From Actinomycetota bacterium (GTDB lineage: Bacteria > Actinomycetota > Actinomycetes > S36-B12 > UBA10799), in assembly GCA_963169225.1 (NCBI GenBank), contig CAUJDH010000055.1, forward strand, positions 1 through 37,194: a stretch of 37,194 nucleotides of DNA. The letters run 5' to 3'. The notes under the pieces are model-generated. The model did no database searches, was not told where the DNA came from, and saw only the letters and a list, made by a program, of their open reading frames with translations. This document shows, in pieces, positions 25,796 to 33,396 of the stretch; the first letter of the stretch is position 1; every line of letters begins with the position of its first letter. The position numbers and the translations under genes are program-made.

Positions 25796-26200
25796 GTGAC
25801 TGACGTGAATAGCCCAACCGGGATCAATGAGCAGACACCTTTCGAACAGTTTGGTGGCCACGAGTTTTTTCAGGCATTCGTTCACGATTTTTATCTTGAA
25901 GTCGCCGAGGACCAGCCACTTCGCGCACTCTACCCAGAGGAAGACTTAGGGCCAGCCGAAGATCGACTTCGGTTGTTCTTAGAGCAGTACTGGGGCGGCC
26001 CGCAAACCTATTCGGAACAGCGCGGCCACCCAAGACTTCGAATGCGCCACGTCGACTACAAAATCGACCTTGACCAGCGAGATCGTTGGCTCGGCCATAT
26101 GCGCTCCGCACTTGATAAGCGCGAATTGAGTCCAGAATTAGACAATCTCATGTGGACGTACTTGACGCGGGCGGCAGATTCAATGGTCAACTCCGACTAG
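25796..26200 (+). CDS. glbO: Group II truncated hemoglobin
   Basis: This 134-residue trHbO-type globin has the family's pattern: TPFEQFGGHEFFQAFVHDFYLEV, DLGPAEDRLRLFLEQYWGGP with Trp in the haem pocket, and HPRLRMRHVDYKID containing the proximal His region, as in mycobacterial GlbO. It is likely involved in oxygen, NO or redox chemistry. The GTG start at 25796 has TAGTCT (25784-25789) exactly six bases upstream, so the mRNA is probably leaderless. The TAG stop (26198-26200) lies at the loop of a long stem-loop, and the last six codons plus stop are repeated in frame 48 bases downstream; see the separate entries. Confidence 0.93.
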   Translation: MTDVNSPTGINEQTPFEQFGGHEFFQAFVHDFYLEVAEDQPLRALYPEEDLGPAEDRLRLFLEQYWGGPQTYSEQRGHPRLRMRHVDYKIDLDQRDRWLGHMRSALDKRELSPELDNLMWTYLTRAADSMVNSD

Positions 26201-26216
26201 GAGTTGCTATTGAATC
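26177..26216 (+). terminator. Stem-loop across the glbO stop codon
   Basis: GATTCAAT (26177-26184) pairs with ATTGAATC (26209-26216), and CAACTCC (26188-26194) pairs with GGAGTTG (26200-26206), separated by a small internal loop (GGT/CT). That gives 15 bp closed by a GACTA loop containing the first two bases of the TAG stop. There is no T-tract. It could be a terminator-like 3' structure or affect termination of translation. Confidence 0.6.
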
Positions 26217-26248
26217 CATTCAGCACGTCAATGGTCAATAGCGACTAA
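26180..26248 (+). repeat. Direct repeat of the glbO C-terminal codons (SMVNSD-stop)
   Basis: Bases 26180-26200 encode SMVNSD and TAG at the end of glbO. Bases 26228-26248 encode the same six residues followed by TAA. The second copy is offset by exactly 48 bases (16 codons), in the same frame. Seventeen of 21 bases match, and all four differences are synonymous (AAC/AAT, TCC/AGC, TAG/TAA). Confidence 0.75.
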
Positions 26249-26278
26249 TCGCGGCGCTAGTTCATTAGTCGTAGCGCC
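26242..26278. terminator. Two interleaved, mutually exclusive hairpins after glbO
   Basis: CGACTAAT (26242-26249) pairs with ATTAGTCG (26264-26271), while GGCGCTA (26253-26259) pairs with TAGCGCC (26272-26278). The stems overlap, so only one can form at a time. The site covers the end of the convergent gene at 26257 and may be a two-way 3' end structure. Confidence 0.45.
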
Positions 26279-26958
26279 AACGACCCAAACTCCTCAGGGC
26301 AGAAGATCTGTCCGCTCGGGGTGTTCAGCCGTGTCCATCCGGCATTGTTCAAGATCGTGACGTTGACATCCGGGTTCGACAAGAAGCCCAACAGTTTCGC
26401 TGTATGGGCACCTCTGGTCGGCAGTTTCCCAACGATCGGACGAGCCCAAATTTCGTCAGCCACTCGTTGTGCCCGCGCCTGCGCGTCTGGGGCAGCCGAG
26501 TTTTGGTCGATCTGTGCACGATAGTCAGCTAGAGCTTGATCAACCCCACCATCAAGCACACCGGCCTCGATCTGACCCTCAACTTGCCAACCCTGCTGAG
26601 GTGGAAGCATCGCAAGTTCAGCTGGCCCGGTGACGGCCTCCGGTAGTTGGATGCGGTGATTAGCATCAGCTACAGGAGCGTGCGAGACATCACCCACGCA
26701 GTCACGGAGCCTGCCGGCCGAAACAACTCGGCCGAGGTTCGGATCCGGTGTTGAATCATCAAACGCGTGCTCCTCTTGCAAAGGAATTGCCACAAAGCTG
26801 ATGCACGCAGTGGGCGGGGCACCAAAGACCCCGACCACACGGCCTTTGCGTTGGAGTCGCACACAGGCCTTCGCGTCCCTCTCGACAAGCTTGTCCAAAT
26901 AGCGAGCCAGGAATGCTGCCTCGGCATGTTTAACGTAGATCGCTTGGATGTCTGCCAT
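26257..26958 (-). CDS. Conserved hypothetical protein
   Basis: This is a 233-residue soluble protein with no signal peptide or membrane helix. Blocks that look conserved are FVAIPLQEEHAF, a central PEAVTGPAELAMLPPQQGWQ, a helical stretch (ALADYRAQIDQNSAAPDAQARAQRVADEIWARP) and a C-terminal NAGWTRLNTPSGQIFCPEE. I do not recognise a catalytic motif. Its position between glbO and ettA matches a hypothetical gene at the equivalent mycobacterial locus. Neither a Shine-Dalgarno nor a clear -10 supports the ATG at 26958 strongly. Confidence 0.75.
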   Translation of the reverse strand: MADIQAIYVKHAEAAFLARYLDKLVERDAKACVRLQRKGRVVGVFGAPPTACISFVAIPLQEEHAFDDSTPDPNLGRVVSAGRLRDCVGDVSHAPVADANHRIQLPEAVTGPAELAMLPPQQGWQVEGQIEAGVLDGGVDQALADYRAQIDQNSAAPDAQARAQRVADEIWARPIVGKLPTRGAHTAKLLGFLSNPDVNVTILNNAGWTRLNTPSGQIFCPEEFGSLALRLMN

Positions 26959-26999
26959 GAGTTCGTAAGCCGTCGCGTCTAGCGAGCCTTCGTGCCGAC

Positions 27000-28670
27000 T
27001 TAGCCGCGAGTGAGCTTGCGGTAAGTGGCACGGGTAGGACGCGCGGCCTCTGGGCCTAGTCGCTCGATCTTATTGGCCTCGTATGATTCGAAGTTACCTT
27101 CAAACCAGAACCACTGCGAATCACCTTCGTAGGCAAGGATGTGGGTAGCCACGCGGTCGAGGAACCAGCGGTCGTGGGAGGTGATCACGGCGCAACCTGG
27201 GAATTCGAGCAATGCGTTTTCAAGACTGCTCAGCGTCTCAACATCAAGGTCGTTAGTGGGCTCATCGAGCAGCAACAGGTTGCCGCCCATTTTGAGTGTG
27301 AGCGCCAAGTTCAACCTGTTGCGCTCACCACCGGACAGCACGCCCGATGGCTTTTGCTGGTCGGGCCCTTTGAAACCGAAGGCACTGACATAGGCGCGGC
27401 TTGGCATCTCAACCTTGCCGACGTTGATGTAGTCGAGTCCGTCCGAGACGACCTCCCACACGTTCTTCTGCGGATCAATGCCAGAACGGTTCTGGTCAAC
27501 GTACGAAATGCTGACGGTTTCACCGACCTTGATATTGCCCTCGGTTGGCTGTTCCTCGCCAACAATCATCTTGAACAGCGTCGTTTTACCGACACCGTTG
27601 GGACCGATAACGCCAACTATGCCGTTTGGCGGAAGGCTGAACGACAGATTGTCCATAAGGATCCGGTCATCGAATCCCTTGGTGAGGTCGGTGGTCTCGA
27701 CCACAATGTTGCCAAGACGTGGTCCCGGCGGAATCTGGATCTCTTCGAAGTCGAGCTTCCGGGTCTTCTCTGCCTCGCTTGCCATCTCGTCATATCGAGT
27801 TAGACGAGACTTTGACTTGGCCTGACGGGCTTTCGGATTCGAACGAACCCAGTCGAGCTCTTCGGTCAAGCGTTTGCGGAGCTTGGCATCCTTATTGCCT
27901 TCGACCTTGAGGCGCTGCGCCTTGACGTCGAGGTAAGTCGAGTAGTTGCCCTCGTAGGGGTAAGCGTGACCGCGGTCAAGCTCAAGGATCCACTGCGCCA
28001 CATTGTCCAAGAAGTAGCGATCGTGGGTAATTGCGACAACGCAACCCGGGTACTTCTCAAGATGTTGCTCAAGCCAAAGCACGCTCTCGGCATCCAAGTG
28101 GTTGGTCGGCTCGTCCAGGAGCAACAGATCAGGTTGCTGCAGCAACAACTTGCACAGGGCAACACGGCGTCGCTCACCACCGGAGAGCACTGTGACATCG
28201 GCATCGGGGGCTGGACAGCGAAGCGCATCCATCGCTTGTTCAAGCTGGGCATCTAGATCCCATGCGTTCAGGCGGTCCAGTTCCTCTTGCAAGGTGCCCA
28301 TCTCTGCCAACAATTTGTCGTAGTCGGCATCGGGATCGGCCAGCTCCTCGGAGATCTCGTTAAAGCGAGCAATCTTGGCTTTGGTGTCAGCGACTCCATC
28401 TTCGACGTTCTCCAGGACGGTCTTGTCTGGGTCGAGCTCGGGCTCCTGCATAAGGATGCCAACCGTAGCCTCGGGGTCGAGGAACGCTTCTCCGTTGGAG
28501 AGCTGGTCGATTCCAGCCATGATCTTGAGCAAGCTCGACTTACCCGCACCATTCGGACCGACCACACCAATCTTGGCGCCGTGCAGGAACGAAAGAGTTA
28601 CATCGTCGAGGATTACTTTGTCACCGTGAGCCTTGCGAGCTTTGTACAGCGTATAAATGAAGTCAGCCAT
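27000..28670 (-). CDS. ettA: Energy-dependent translational throttle protein (ABC-F)
   Basis: This 556-residue ABC-F protein has two ATPase domains and no membrane segment. The first domain has Walker A GPNGAGKS (38-45) and signature LSGGERRRVALCK (from 162); the second has Walker A GPNGVGKT (356-363) and LSGGERNRLNLALTLK. The linker at about 240-300 (EGNYSTYLDVKAQRLK... RSNPKARQAKSKSRLTRYDEM) is the P-site tRNA interaction motif of EttA, which gates the ribosome according to ATP/ADP ratio. TAGGCT lies eight bases before the ATG, a possible near-leaderless promoter. Confidence 0.96.
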   Translation of the reverse strand: MADFIYTLYKARKAHGDKVILDDVTLSFLHGAKIGVVGPNGAGKSSLLKIMAGIDQLSNGEAFLDPEATVGILMQEPELDPDKTVLENVEDGVADTKAKIARFNEISEELADPDADYDKLLAEMGTLQEELDRLNAWDLDAQLEQAMDALRCPAPDADVTVLSGGERRRVALCKLLLQQPDLLLLDEPTNHLDAESVLWLEQHLEKYPGCVVAITHDRYFLDNVAQWILELDRGHAYPYEGNYSTYLDVKAQRLKVEGNKDAKLRKRLTEELDWVRSNPKARQAKSKSRLTRYDEMASEAEKTRKLDFEEIQIPPGPRLGNIVVETTDLTKGFDDRILMDNLSFSLPPNGIVGVIGPNGVGKTTLFKMIVGEEQPTEGNIKVGETVSISYVDQNRSGIDPQKNVWEVVSDGLDYINVGKVEMPSRAYVSAFGFKGPDQQKPSGVLSGGERNRLNLALTLKMGGNLLLLDEPTNDLDVETLSSLENALLEFPGCAVITSHDRWFLDRVATHILAYEGDSQWFWFEGNFESYEANKIERLGPEAARPTRATYRKLTRG

Positions 28671-28795
28671 AGTTATCTAGCCTAGTCGTTTGCCAAGCCA
28701 GTCGACCATGAGCCTGGGCTACGTGGATTTTGACGCGATGAAGCACTTGCAATTAGTGGCGTAGATCGTCAACCAAATAACTCAAACCACGGACT

Positions 28796-28842
28796 TAGGT
28801 CAAACGAGTGAAAAAACCTCAACGTCCGGGTTACTTGACCTA
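28796..28842. promoter_or_regulatory. TAGGTCAA inverted repeat upstream of the amidohydrolase gene
   Basis: TAGGTCAA (28796-28803) and TTGACCTA (28835-28842) are perfect 8-base inverted copies separated by 31 bases. They lie in the only long spacer between divergent ettA and the amidohydrolase, and the right copy contains a -35-like TTGACC. This could be an operator pair. The remainder of 28671-28875 shows nothing else I can support. Confidence 0.35.
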
Positions 28843-28875
28843 CAAAATATCCATCAACCGTGTAGCTTTATGGCC

Positions 28876-30111
28876 ATGACAACAATATTGCATAACGCAA
28901 CCCTCATTGATGGAAACGGCGGAGACCCCGTTAAAGACGCTGTCGTTGTTATCGACGACAACAAAATCACCTACGCAGGCGCTGCTAGCGGCGCCCCAGC
29001 GGCTGACGACAAGGCAACCAAAGTCGACCTAGGCGGAAACACCATTTGTCCGGGATTCATTGACGTGCACGTGCACTTCTCTCTCCCAGGAACCAAAGGC
29101 ATTCCTGCCATGGCTGTTTTGACTTCGCCAGAATATCGAGCCATGCAACTGCTCGAGCGCTTCAAGATCACTCTTGAGGCTGGTGTGACAACCGCACGCG
29201 ACCTGATGGGCGTCGCTCCAGGTGTTCGCGACGCGATCGACCATGGCCTGATTCCGGGACCACGTCTCCACGTATCGAGCAAAATGCTCAGCCAGACTTG
29301 TGGCCACGCCGACTTCCATCTCAAATCAGGTATTGATGGTGGCGACGTTATCGGTGGCGAGCTCGTTGACACCGTCGACCAAGCTCGTACGGCAGCTCGT
29401 GAGCTGATCCGTGATGGCGTCAACGTCATCAAGGTCGCTTCGTCCGGTGGAGTCAGCACACCGAACGATGACCCGGACTTCCTAGGTGCTCGCCCAGAGA
29501 TCATCGAAGCCCTGGTCCAGGAGGGACAGGATTACGGCGGAATTCCAGTTGCTGCACACGCCATTGGTTACCCAGGCATCAAGGCTGCCGTTGAGGCTGG
29601 CGTTCACTCGGTCGAGCACGGCTACGCACTCGACGATGATCTGCGTAAGCAAATGATAGAGAACGGCCAGTACCTCGTACCGACTCTGATCGAAACACTC
29701 AAGGACGATACTGCCACTCCAATGGCAGTTGCCAAGAGCCAGAAGTGGCACAAGATCGCTCAGGATTCAGTTGCCGAATCGGTCAAGGCTGGCGTCAAGA
29801 TTGCCACCGGCACCGACGCTGGACTGGTTCCGGATCACGGTGACAACCTTGGCGAGCTAGGATGCCTCGTCAAGTTCGGCGGCATGAGCCCCCTCGATGC
29901 GATCACCGCCGCCACCAAGCACGGCGCTGAGGTACTCAAGATCGAAGACCAGGTCGGCACCGTTGAGCCAGGCAAGCTTGCTGACATCGTCGTCGTCAAG
30001 GGCAACCCACTCGATGACATTGACGGCCTCAAGGACCACGACAACATTTTGCTCGTGGTCAAAGAAGGCAAGTCAGCTATCGACCGAGGAGACTTCGGCT
30101 ACCCAGCCTAA
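28876..30111 (+). CDS. Metal-dependent amidohydrolase (imidazolonepropionase/prolidase-like)
   Basis: This 411-residue amidohydrolase-superfamily enzyme has metal ligands visible in order: HVH in FIDVHVHFSLP (His65 and His67), the probable bridging Lys in GVNVIKVASSGGVS, His in VAAHAIGYPG, His in HSVEHGYALDD and the catalytic Asp in GTDAGLVPDHG. The C-terminal KLADIVVVKGNPLDDI is the usual composite beta domain. Members hydrolyse Xaa-Pro dipeptides, N-acyl amino acids or cyclic amides; the substrate here is unknown. ATG 28876 is preferred to 28870 because TAGCTT lies seven bases upstream, though both are possible. A strong terminator follows the gene. Confidence 0.9.
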   Translation: MTTILHNATLIDGNGGDPVKDAVVVIDDNKITYAGAASGAPAADDKATKVDLGGNTICPGFIDVHVHFSLPGTKGIPAMAVLTSPEYRAMQLLERFKITLEAGVTTARDLMGVAPGVRDAIDHGLIPGPRLHVSSKMLSQTCGHADFHLKSGIDGGDVIGGELVDTVDQARTAARELIRDGVNVIKVASSGGVSTPNDDPDFLGARPEIIEALVQEGQDYGGIPVAAHAIGYPGIKAAVEAGVHSVEHGYALDDDLRKQMIENGQYLVPTLIETLKDDTATPMAVAKSQKWHKIAQDSVAESVKAGVKIATGTDAGLVPDHGDNLGELGCLVKFGGMSPLDAITAATKHGAEVLKIEDQVGTVEPGKLADIVVVKGNPLDDIDGLKDHDNILLVVKEGKSAIDRGDFGYPA

Positions 30112-30128
30112 GCACTTCCCACTCTTGG

Positions 30129-30176
30129 TGGAGGGGTTCAGCAGATACCAGTTCTGCCGAACCCCTCCATTTATTT
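30129..30176 (+). terminator. Rho-independent terminator of the amidohydrolase gene
   Basis: TGGAGGGGTTC (30129-30139) pairs perfectly with GAACCCCTCCA (30159-30169), extended inward by GCAG/CTGC after one mismatch, and is followed by TTTATTT. This is the clearest intrinsic terminator in the window. It lies 17 bases after the stop. Confidence 0.9.
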
Positions 30177-30213
30177 AAGACGAGAGCAGAGTCACGATCA
30201 GGAACCCTCAGCG

Positions 30214-30636
30214 TTACGCCGCAACCGTTGCGTCCGAGACTGAAGCATTCGCAGACTGCTGTTTGGGCCTAACCGTTCGATTGACGTGTCGGAACATACT
30301 GACCCCTCGACAAAGATCGTGACCAATTGAGTTTGCATAGATCTCGGTACTTGAACGCCTTTGATCGCCCGACTCCCACTCGCGTACCTGGATCGTGCCC
30401 GAAACGAATATCGGATCACCCACTCTTAAACTCTCTAGCACGTTGAAAGCCAGACCTTTACGAGTAATCACCGTGTAGTACGACGGCGTTCCATCAACCC
30501 ATACGCCGGATGCTTGATCGAATTTGCGTGGCTGCACCACCATCCGAAATCTCGCAAGGTCGTTCCCATTGAGCGACACTGACTGCTTCGGCTCCGAAAC
30601 GACATTGCCCACCAAAGTGGCATTCCCGTTGATCAT
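30214..30636 (-). CDS. Single-stranded DNA-binding protein, paralog
   Basis: This 140-residue OB-fold protein starts MINGNATLVGNVVSEPKQS with FRMVVQPRKFD and SYYTVITRKGLAFNVLESLRVGDPIFVSGTIQVREWE, a standard SSB core. It ends KQQSANASVSDATVAA and lacks the acidic DDDxPF tip that recruits repair partners, so it is probably the secondary SSB (like mycobacterial SsbB near ettA) rather than the replicative one. The ATG has a strong AGGGGG Shine-Dalgarno four bases upstream. Confidence 0.92.
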   Translation of the reverse strand: MINGNATLVGNVVSEPKQSVSLNGNDLARFRMVVQPRKFDQASGVWVDGTPSYYTVITRKGLAFNVLESLRVGDPIFVSGTIQVREWESGDQRRSSTEIYANSIGHDLCRGVSMFRHVNRTVRPKQQSANASVSDATVAA

Positions 30637-30655
30637 AATTCCCCCTATTTATTTG

Positions 30656-30718
30656 AGAGCTCTAGTGAGCTCTTCTCGATACTGAAACTGCATATTTTGA
30701 TCTTGTTTCTTGATCTTG
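30656..30718. promoter_or_regulatory. Palindrome and direct repeat in the SSB upstream region
   Basis: AGAGCTC (30656-30662) and GAGCTCT (30667-30673) form a 7-bp dyad with a TAGT centre, 20 bases upstream of the ssb start. TTGATCTTG then occurs twice (30697-30705 and 30710-30718) at a 13-base pitch. These may be regulator sites for ssb. The rest of 30637-30865 contains no gene. Confidence 0.35.
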
Positions 30719-30865
30719 CAGGCGTTAATCCTGCCGAACTATCAGAACACAAATCAGCTAACTTCGGCTACGAGAAATCTTTGCCCTGGGGATAACTCAA
30801 CTGCGCGACCGCCTGTGGGAAACTATTTTCTAGCGATGACGCTTGTCCCTGGATCGTCACCGCCA

Positions 30866-30938
30866 AGCGCCCGTAGCTCAACGGATAGAGCAACTGGTTT
30901 CTACCCAGCAGGTTGGGGGTTCGATTCCCTCCGGGCGC
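30866..30938 (+). tRNA. tRNA-Arg (anticodon UCU)
   Basis: The cloverleaf has acceptor GCGCCCG/CGGGCGC, D-arm GCTC-AACGGATA-GAGC, anticodon loop TTTCTAC (anticodon TCT, reading AGA), and T-arm GGGGG-TTCGATT-CCCTC. The discriminator is G30938. CC follows, but no full CCA. The anticodon stem has an A-C mismatch at its outermost pair (ACTGG/CCAGC), which is tolerable but unusual. The gene lies upstream of a flavoprotein gene. Confidence 0.95.
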
Positions 30939-31014
30939 GCCGGCTACTCATTTTCGCCACTTCCCGTTGCACTCTGAGAGGAGTATGGTCGGGTTTAAGG
31001 CGGAAGGAATGCTC

Positions 31015-32136
31015 ATGACCATAACTATCGTTGGTGGCGGTCTAGCTGGAGCCACTGTAGCTACAGAACTTCGCGACAGTGGCTACACCGAACCCATTGC
31101 CCTCTTCGCGTCCGAGGCCCACTTCCCCTATGAACGGCCTCCACTTTCCAAAGGTTTCTTACTTGGAGAGAAACCGCTTAGCTCAGCCTATGTTCACGAG
31201 CCAGATTGGTACGCCGCGAACAATGTCGATCTTCATCTGACTACTCCTGTGGTTGAAATTCGACCGACTGATCACGTTTTAGAAACCGCAAATGGAACCC
31301 AGCCCTTTGGACAACTTGTTCTTGCCACGGGAGCAAGCCCACGCCCACTCCCAATGGCAGACCATTCGGGCAAGGAGGTCGTCTACCTCCGAACCATGGA
31401 CGACAGCATGAAGCTTAAAGATCGCCTTGCAAACAAACCCAAGGTTGCCATTATTGGTGCCGGATGGATTGGCCTTGAGGTCGCTGCAGCTGCCCGCGCT
31501 GCAGACTGCGAAGTCACCGTCTTCGAATCTGCAGCTAAACCACTCATCGGGGTTCTCGGACCAGAGATCGCTCAGGTATTTGAGGATCTCCATCGAGCAC
31601 ACGGAGTCGACCTCCGATTGGATCATGAGACCACCCAGGCCGATCTTGAAGATGCCGATCTAGTTGTTGTTGGCATCGGAGCTATTCCGGCAACCAAGCT
31701 AGCCAAAGAGGCAGGCCTCGACATCGACAATGGTGTCCTCGTCGATGCTCAGCTTCGGACATCACATCCCGATATCTACGCGATTGGCGACATTGCGAAT
31801 CATGATCATCCGGTTCTGAAACGCCGAATCCGGGTGGAGCATTGGGACACTGCCATAGAGCAGGCGAAGGTGGCAGCCCACAATCTCCTAGGAAAAGACG
31901 AGCCTTACGAACGATTCCCCTACTTCTTCACCGACCAATATGACCTGGGGATGGAGTATGTCGGAAGCGTTGGCCCCGAAGGCTACGACGATTTGATCAT
32001 TGAAGGCGATCTGGCAGACAAGTTCCGAGCTTATTGGCTTCGTCAAGGCAAAGTCGTCGCTGCGATGCACGTCAACGATTGGGACGCCACAGAAGTACTT
32101 CGAGCAAGCATCGGCAACAGCCCATCAGCCATCTAG
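31015..32136 (+). CDS. Ferredoxin/rubredoxin-reductase-like FAD, NAD(P) oxidoreductase
   Basis: This 373-residue flavoprotein is of the putidaredoxin/rhodocoxin reductase type. The FAD motif GGGLAGATVATELR is at the N-terminus, followed by PYERPPLSKGFL, typical of this group. The second Rossmann motif is VAIIGAGWIGLEVAAAA, and IYAIGDIAN precedes the reductase C-terminal domain. It passes electrons from NAD(P)H to a ferredoxin for P450 or ring-hydroxylating partners; none are nearby. ATG 31015 has AGGA seven bases upstream. Longer frames back to 30913 would overlap the tRNA. Confidence 0.9.
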   Translation: MTITIVGGGLAGATVATELRDSGYTEPIALFASEAHFPYERPPLSKGFLLGEKPLSSAYVHEPDWYAANNVDLHLTTPVVEIRPTDHVLETANGTQPFGQLVLATGASPRPLPMADHSGKEVVYLRTMDDSMKLKDRLANKPKVAIIGAGWIGLEVAAAARAADCEVTVFESAAKPLIGVLGPEIAQVFEDLHRAHGVDLRLDHETTQADLEDADLVVVGIGAIPATKLAKEAGLDIDNGVLVDAQLRTSHPDIYAIGDIANHDHPVLKRRIRVEHWDTAIEQAKVAAHNLLGKDEPYERFPYFFTDQYDLGMEYVGSVGPEGYDDLIIEGDLADKFRAYWLRQGKVVAAMHVNDWDATEVLRASIGNSPSAI

Positions 32137-32181
32137 AGCTATCGCGCACATCGACTCCAACAACAGGTCTAGCCTGTGACT

Positions 32182-33375
32182 ATGACCGTAAAGGGCAACT
32201 GGTTCGTCATCGTCGGCTACTCGCTGGTAGCAGCTGCCACCCAGCTGCTCTGGCTGACCTTCGCACCAATCACGACAAATGCAGCGGCCTACTACAACAC
32301 CAGCGAAGGCTCAATCGGCATTTTGTCGATCATCTTCCCGCTCATCTATGTCGTTCTTGCTATTCCCTGCGGACTGTTTTTAGATCGATTCTTGCGGCCC
32401 GCACTTGCCTTGGGCGCAATCCTTACCGCATTAGGTGGAGTTATTCGCCTATTCGGTAACGCAGACTTCACGACCGCTGCTGTAGGTCAAATCGTGGTAT
32501 CGATCGGTCAACCATTGGTCTTGGGAGCCGTGACGGCGATTTGCGTAAGCTACCTGCCCAAGCATCAACGTGCCGCAGGTATTGCTACAGGTTCAGCTGC
32601 ACTCTTTGCCGGAATGCTGATCGCCTTTATTACAGGTGCTTTGTTCGAGAACGATATTTATATGCTGCTTATTATCCAAGCAACATTTGCTGTGATCGCT
32701 GCGATCGTGCTGTGCCTCGGCCTTGCCAGAGAAGGTCCCTTTAGCGACGACACCGAACACTCACTACTTGAGGATCCTGCCGAAGCTGTCAAACATCCGC
32801 TACGAACAGTGTGGGGTGACCCAGTCATTCGGCTCTTGGTCCTCATAGTCGCTGTTGGCTTCGGAGTCTTTATTACGATCACGACGTGGCTTCAAGCGTT
32901 GCTTGAGCCAGCTGGTATCTCGGTTGAATCAGCAAGCATCATGCTGTTGCTCATGGTCGTGGCGGGAATCATCGGCTCAGCAGTGTTCCCTCCGATGGTC
33001 ATGAAGCGACATTCACAACCGTCTTGGCTTATGACAGCAATAGTGGTGAGTGCTGTCGGCTGCTTGATTTTGGCCGTCATACCGGGCGACTTCACCGGCA
33101 TCATCGTCTCAATCGCCTTTGGTTTACTCCTGTTAGCAACTTTGCCGATCGTGCTGGAGATGGTCGAGGTTCGCACGGGCACTGCTGCGAGCACAGCCAC
33201 CTCACTCGTTTGGCTAGCTGGCAATGCGGGAGGAGTCGTCCTCTCTGCGATCGTGGGCGTCTTTGTCGGCGCTCCCCTCTTTGCCTTTTTACTCACAGGG
33301 TTCGTCGCCATCGTCTTTGGCGTTCCGTTAGTGGAACGCCTCAGAGGAATGCTGGCGCAAGAACAAAGCCAATAG
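32182..33375 (+). CDS. MFS transporter
   Basis: This 397-residue major facilitator has about 12 hydrophobic segments and the loop 2-3 motif degenerated to PCGLFLDRFLRP. The N-terminal half includes GQPLVLGAVTAICVSYLPKHQRAAG and the C-terminal half VVAGIIGSAVFP, an FLVCR/NNP-like arrangement. The substrate cannot be assigned. ATG 32182 has TAGCCT (32170-32175) exactly six bases upstream, fitting a leaderless mRNA. A GTG two codons earlier would be an alternative. It converges on the WS/DGAT gene with only 21 bases between stops. Confidence 0.88.
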   Translation: MTVKGNWFVIVGYSLVAAATQLLWLTFAPITTNAAAYYNTSEGSIGILSIIFPLIYVVLAIPCGLFLDRFLRPALALGAILTALGGVIRLFGNADFTTAAVGQIVVSIGQPLVLGAVTAICVSYLPKHQRAAGIATGSAALFAGMLIAFITGALFENDIYMLLIIQATFAVIAAIVLCLGLAREGPFSDDTEHSLLEDPAEAVKHPLRTVWGDPVIRLLVLIVAVGFGVFITITTWLQALLEPAGISVESASIMLLLMVVAGIIGSAVFPPMVMKRHSQPSWLMTAIVVSAVGCLILAVIPGDFTGIIVSIAFGLLLLATLPIVLEMVEVRTGTAASTATSLVWLAGNAGGVVLSAIVGVFVGAPLFAFLLTGFVAIVFGVPLVERLRGMLAQEQSQ

Positions 33376-33396
33376 TGTTGTTCTAATGTGCGAACT

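Noticed and set aside
26242-26278. H-type pseudoknot from the two interleaved stems
   Set aside because: The third loop would have zero bases yet must cross an 8-bp stem, which is not sterically feasible. Competing hairpins are the better reading.
30913-31014. Longer start of the flavoprotein inside tRNA-Arg
   Set aside because: The extension would be translated from the tRNA gene; the FAD motif begins right after ATG 31015, which has its own Shine-Dalgarno.
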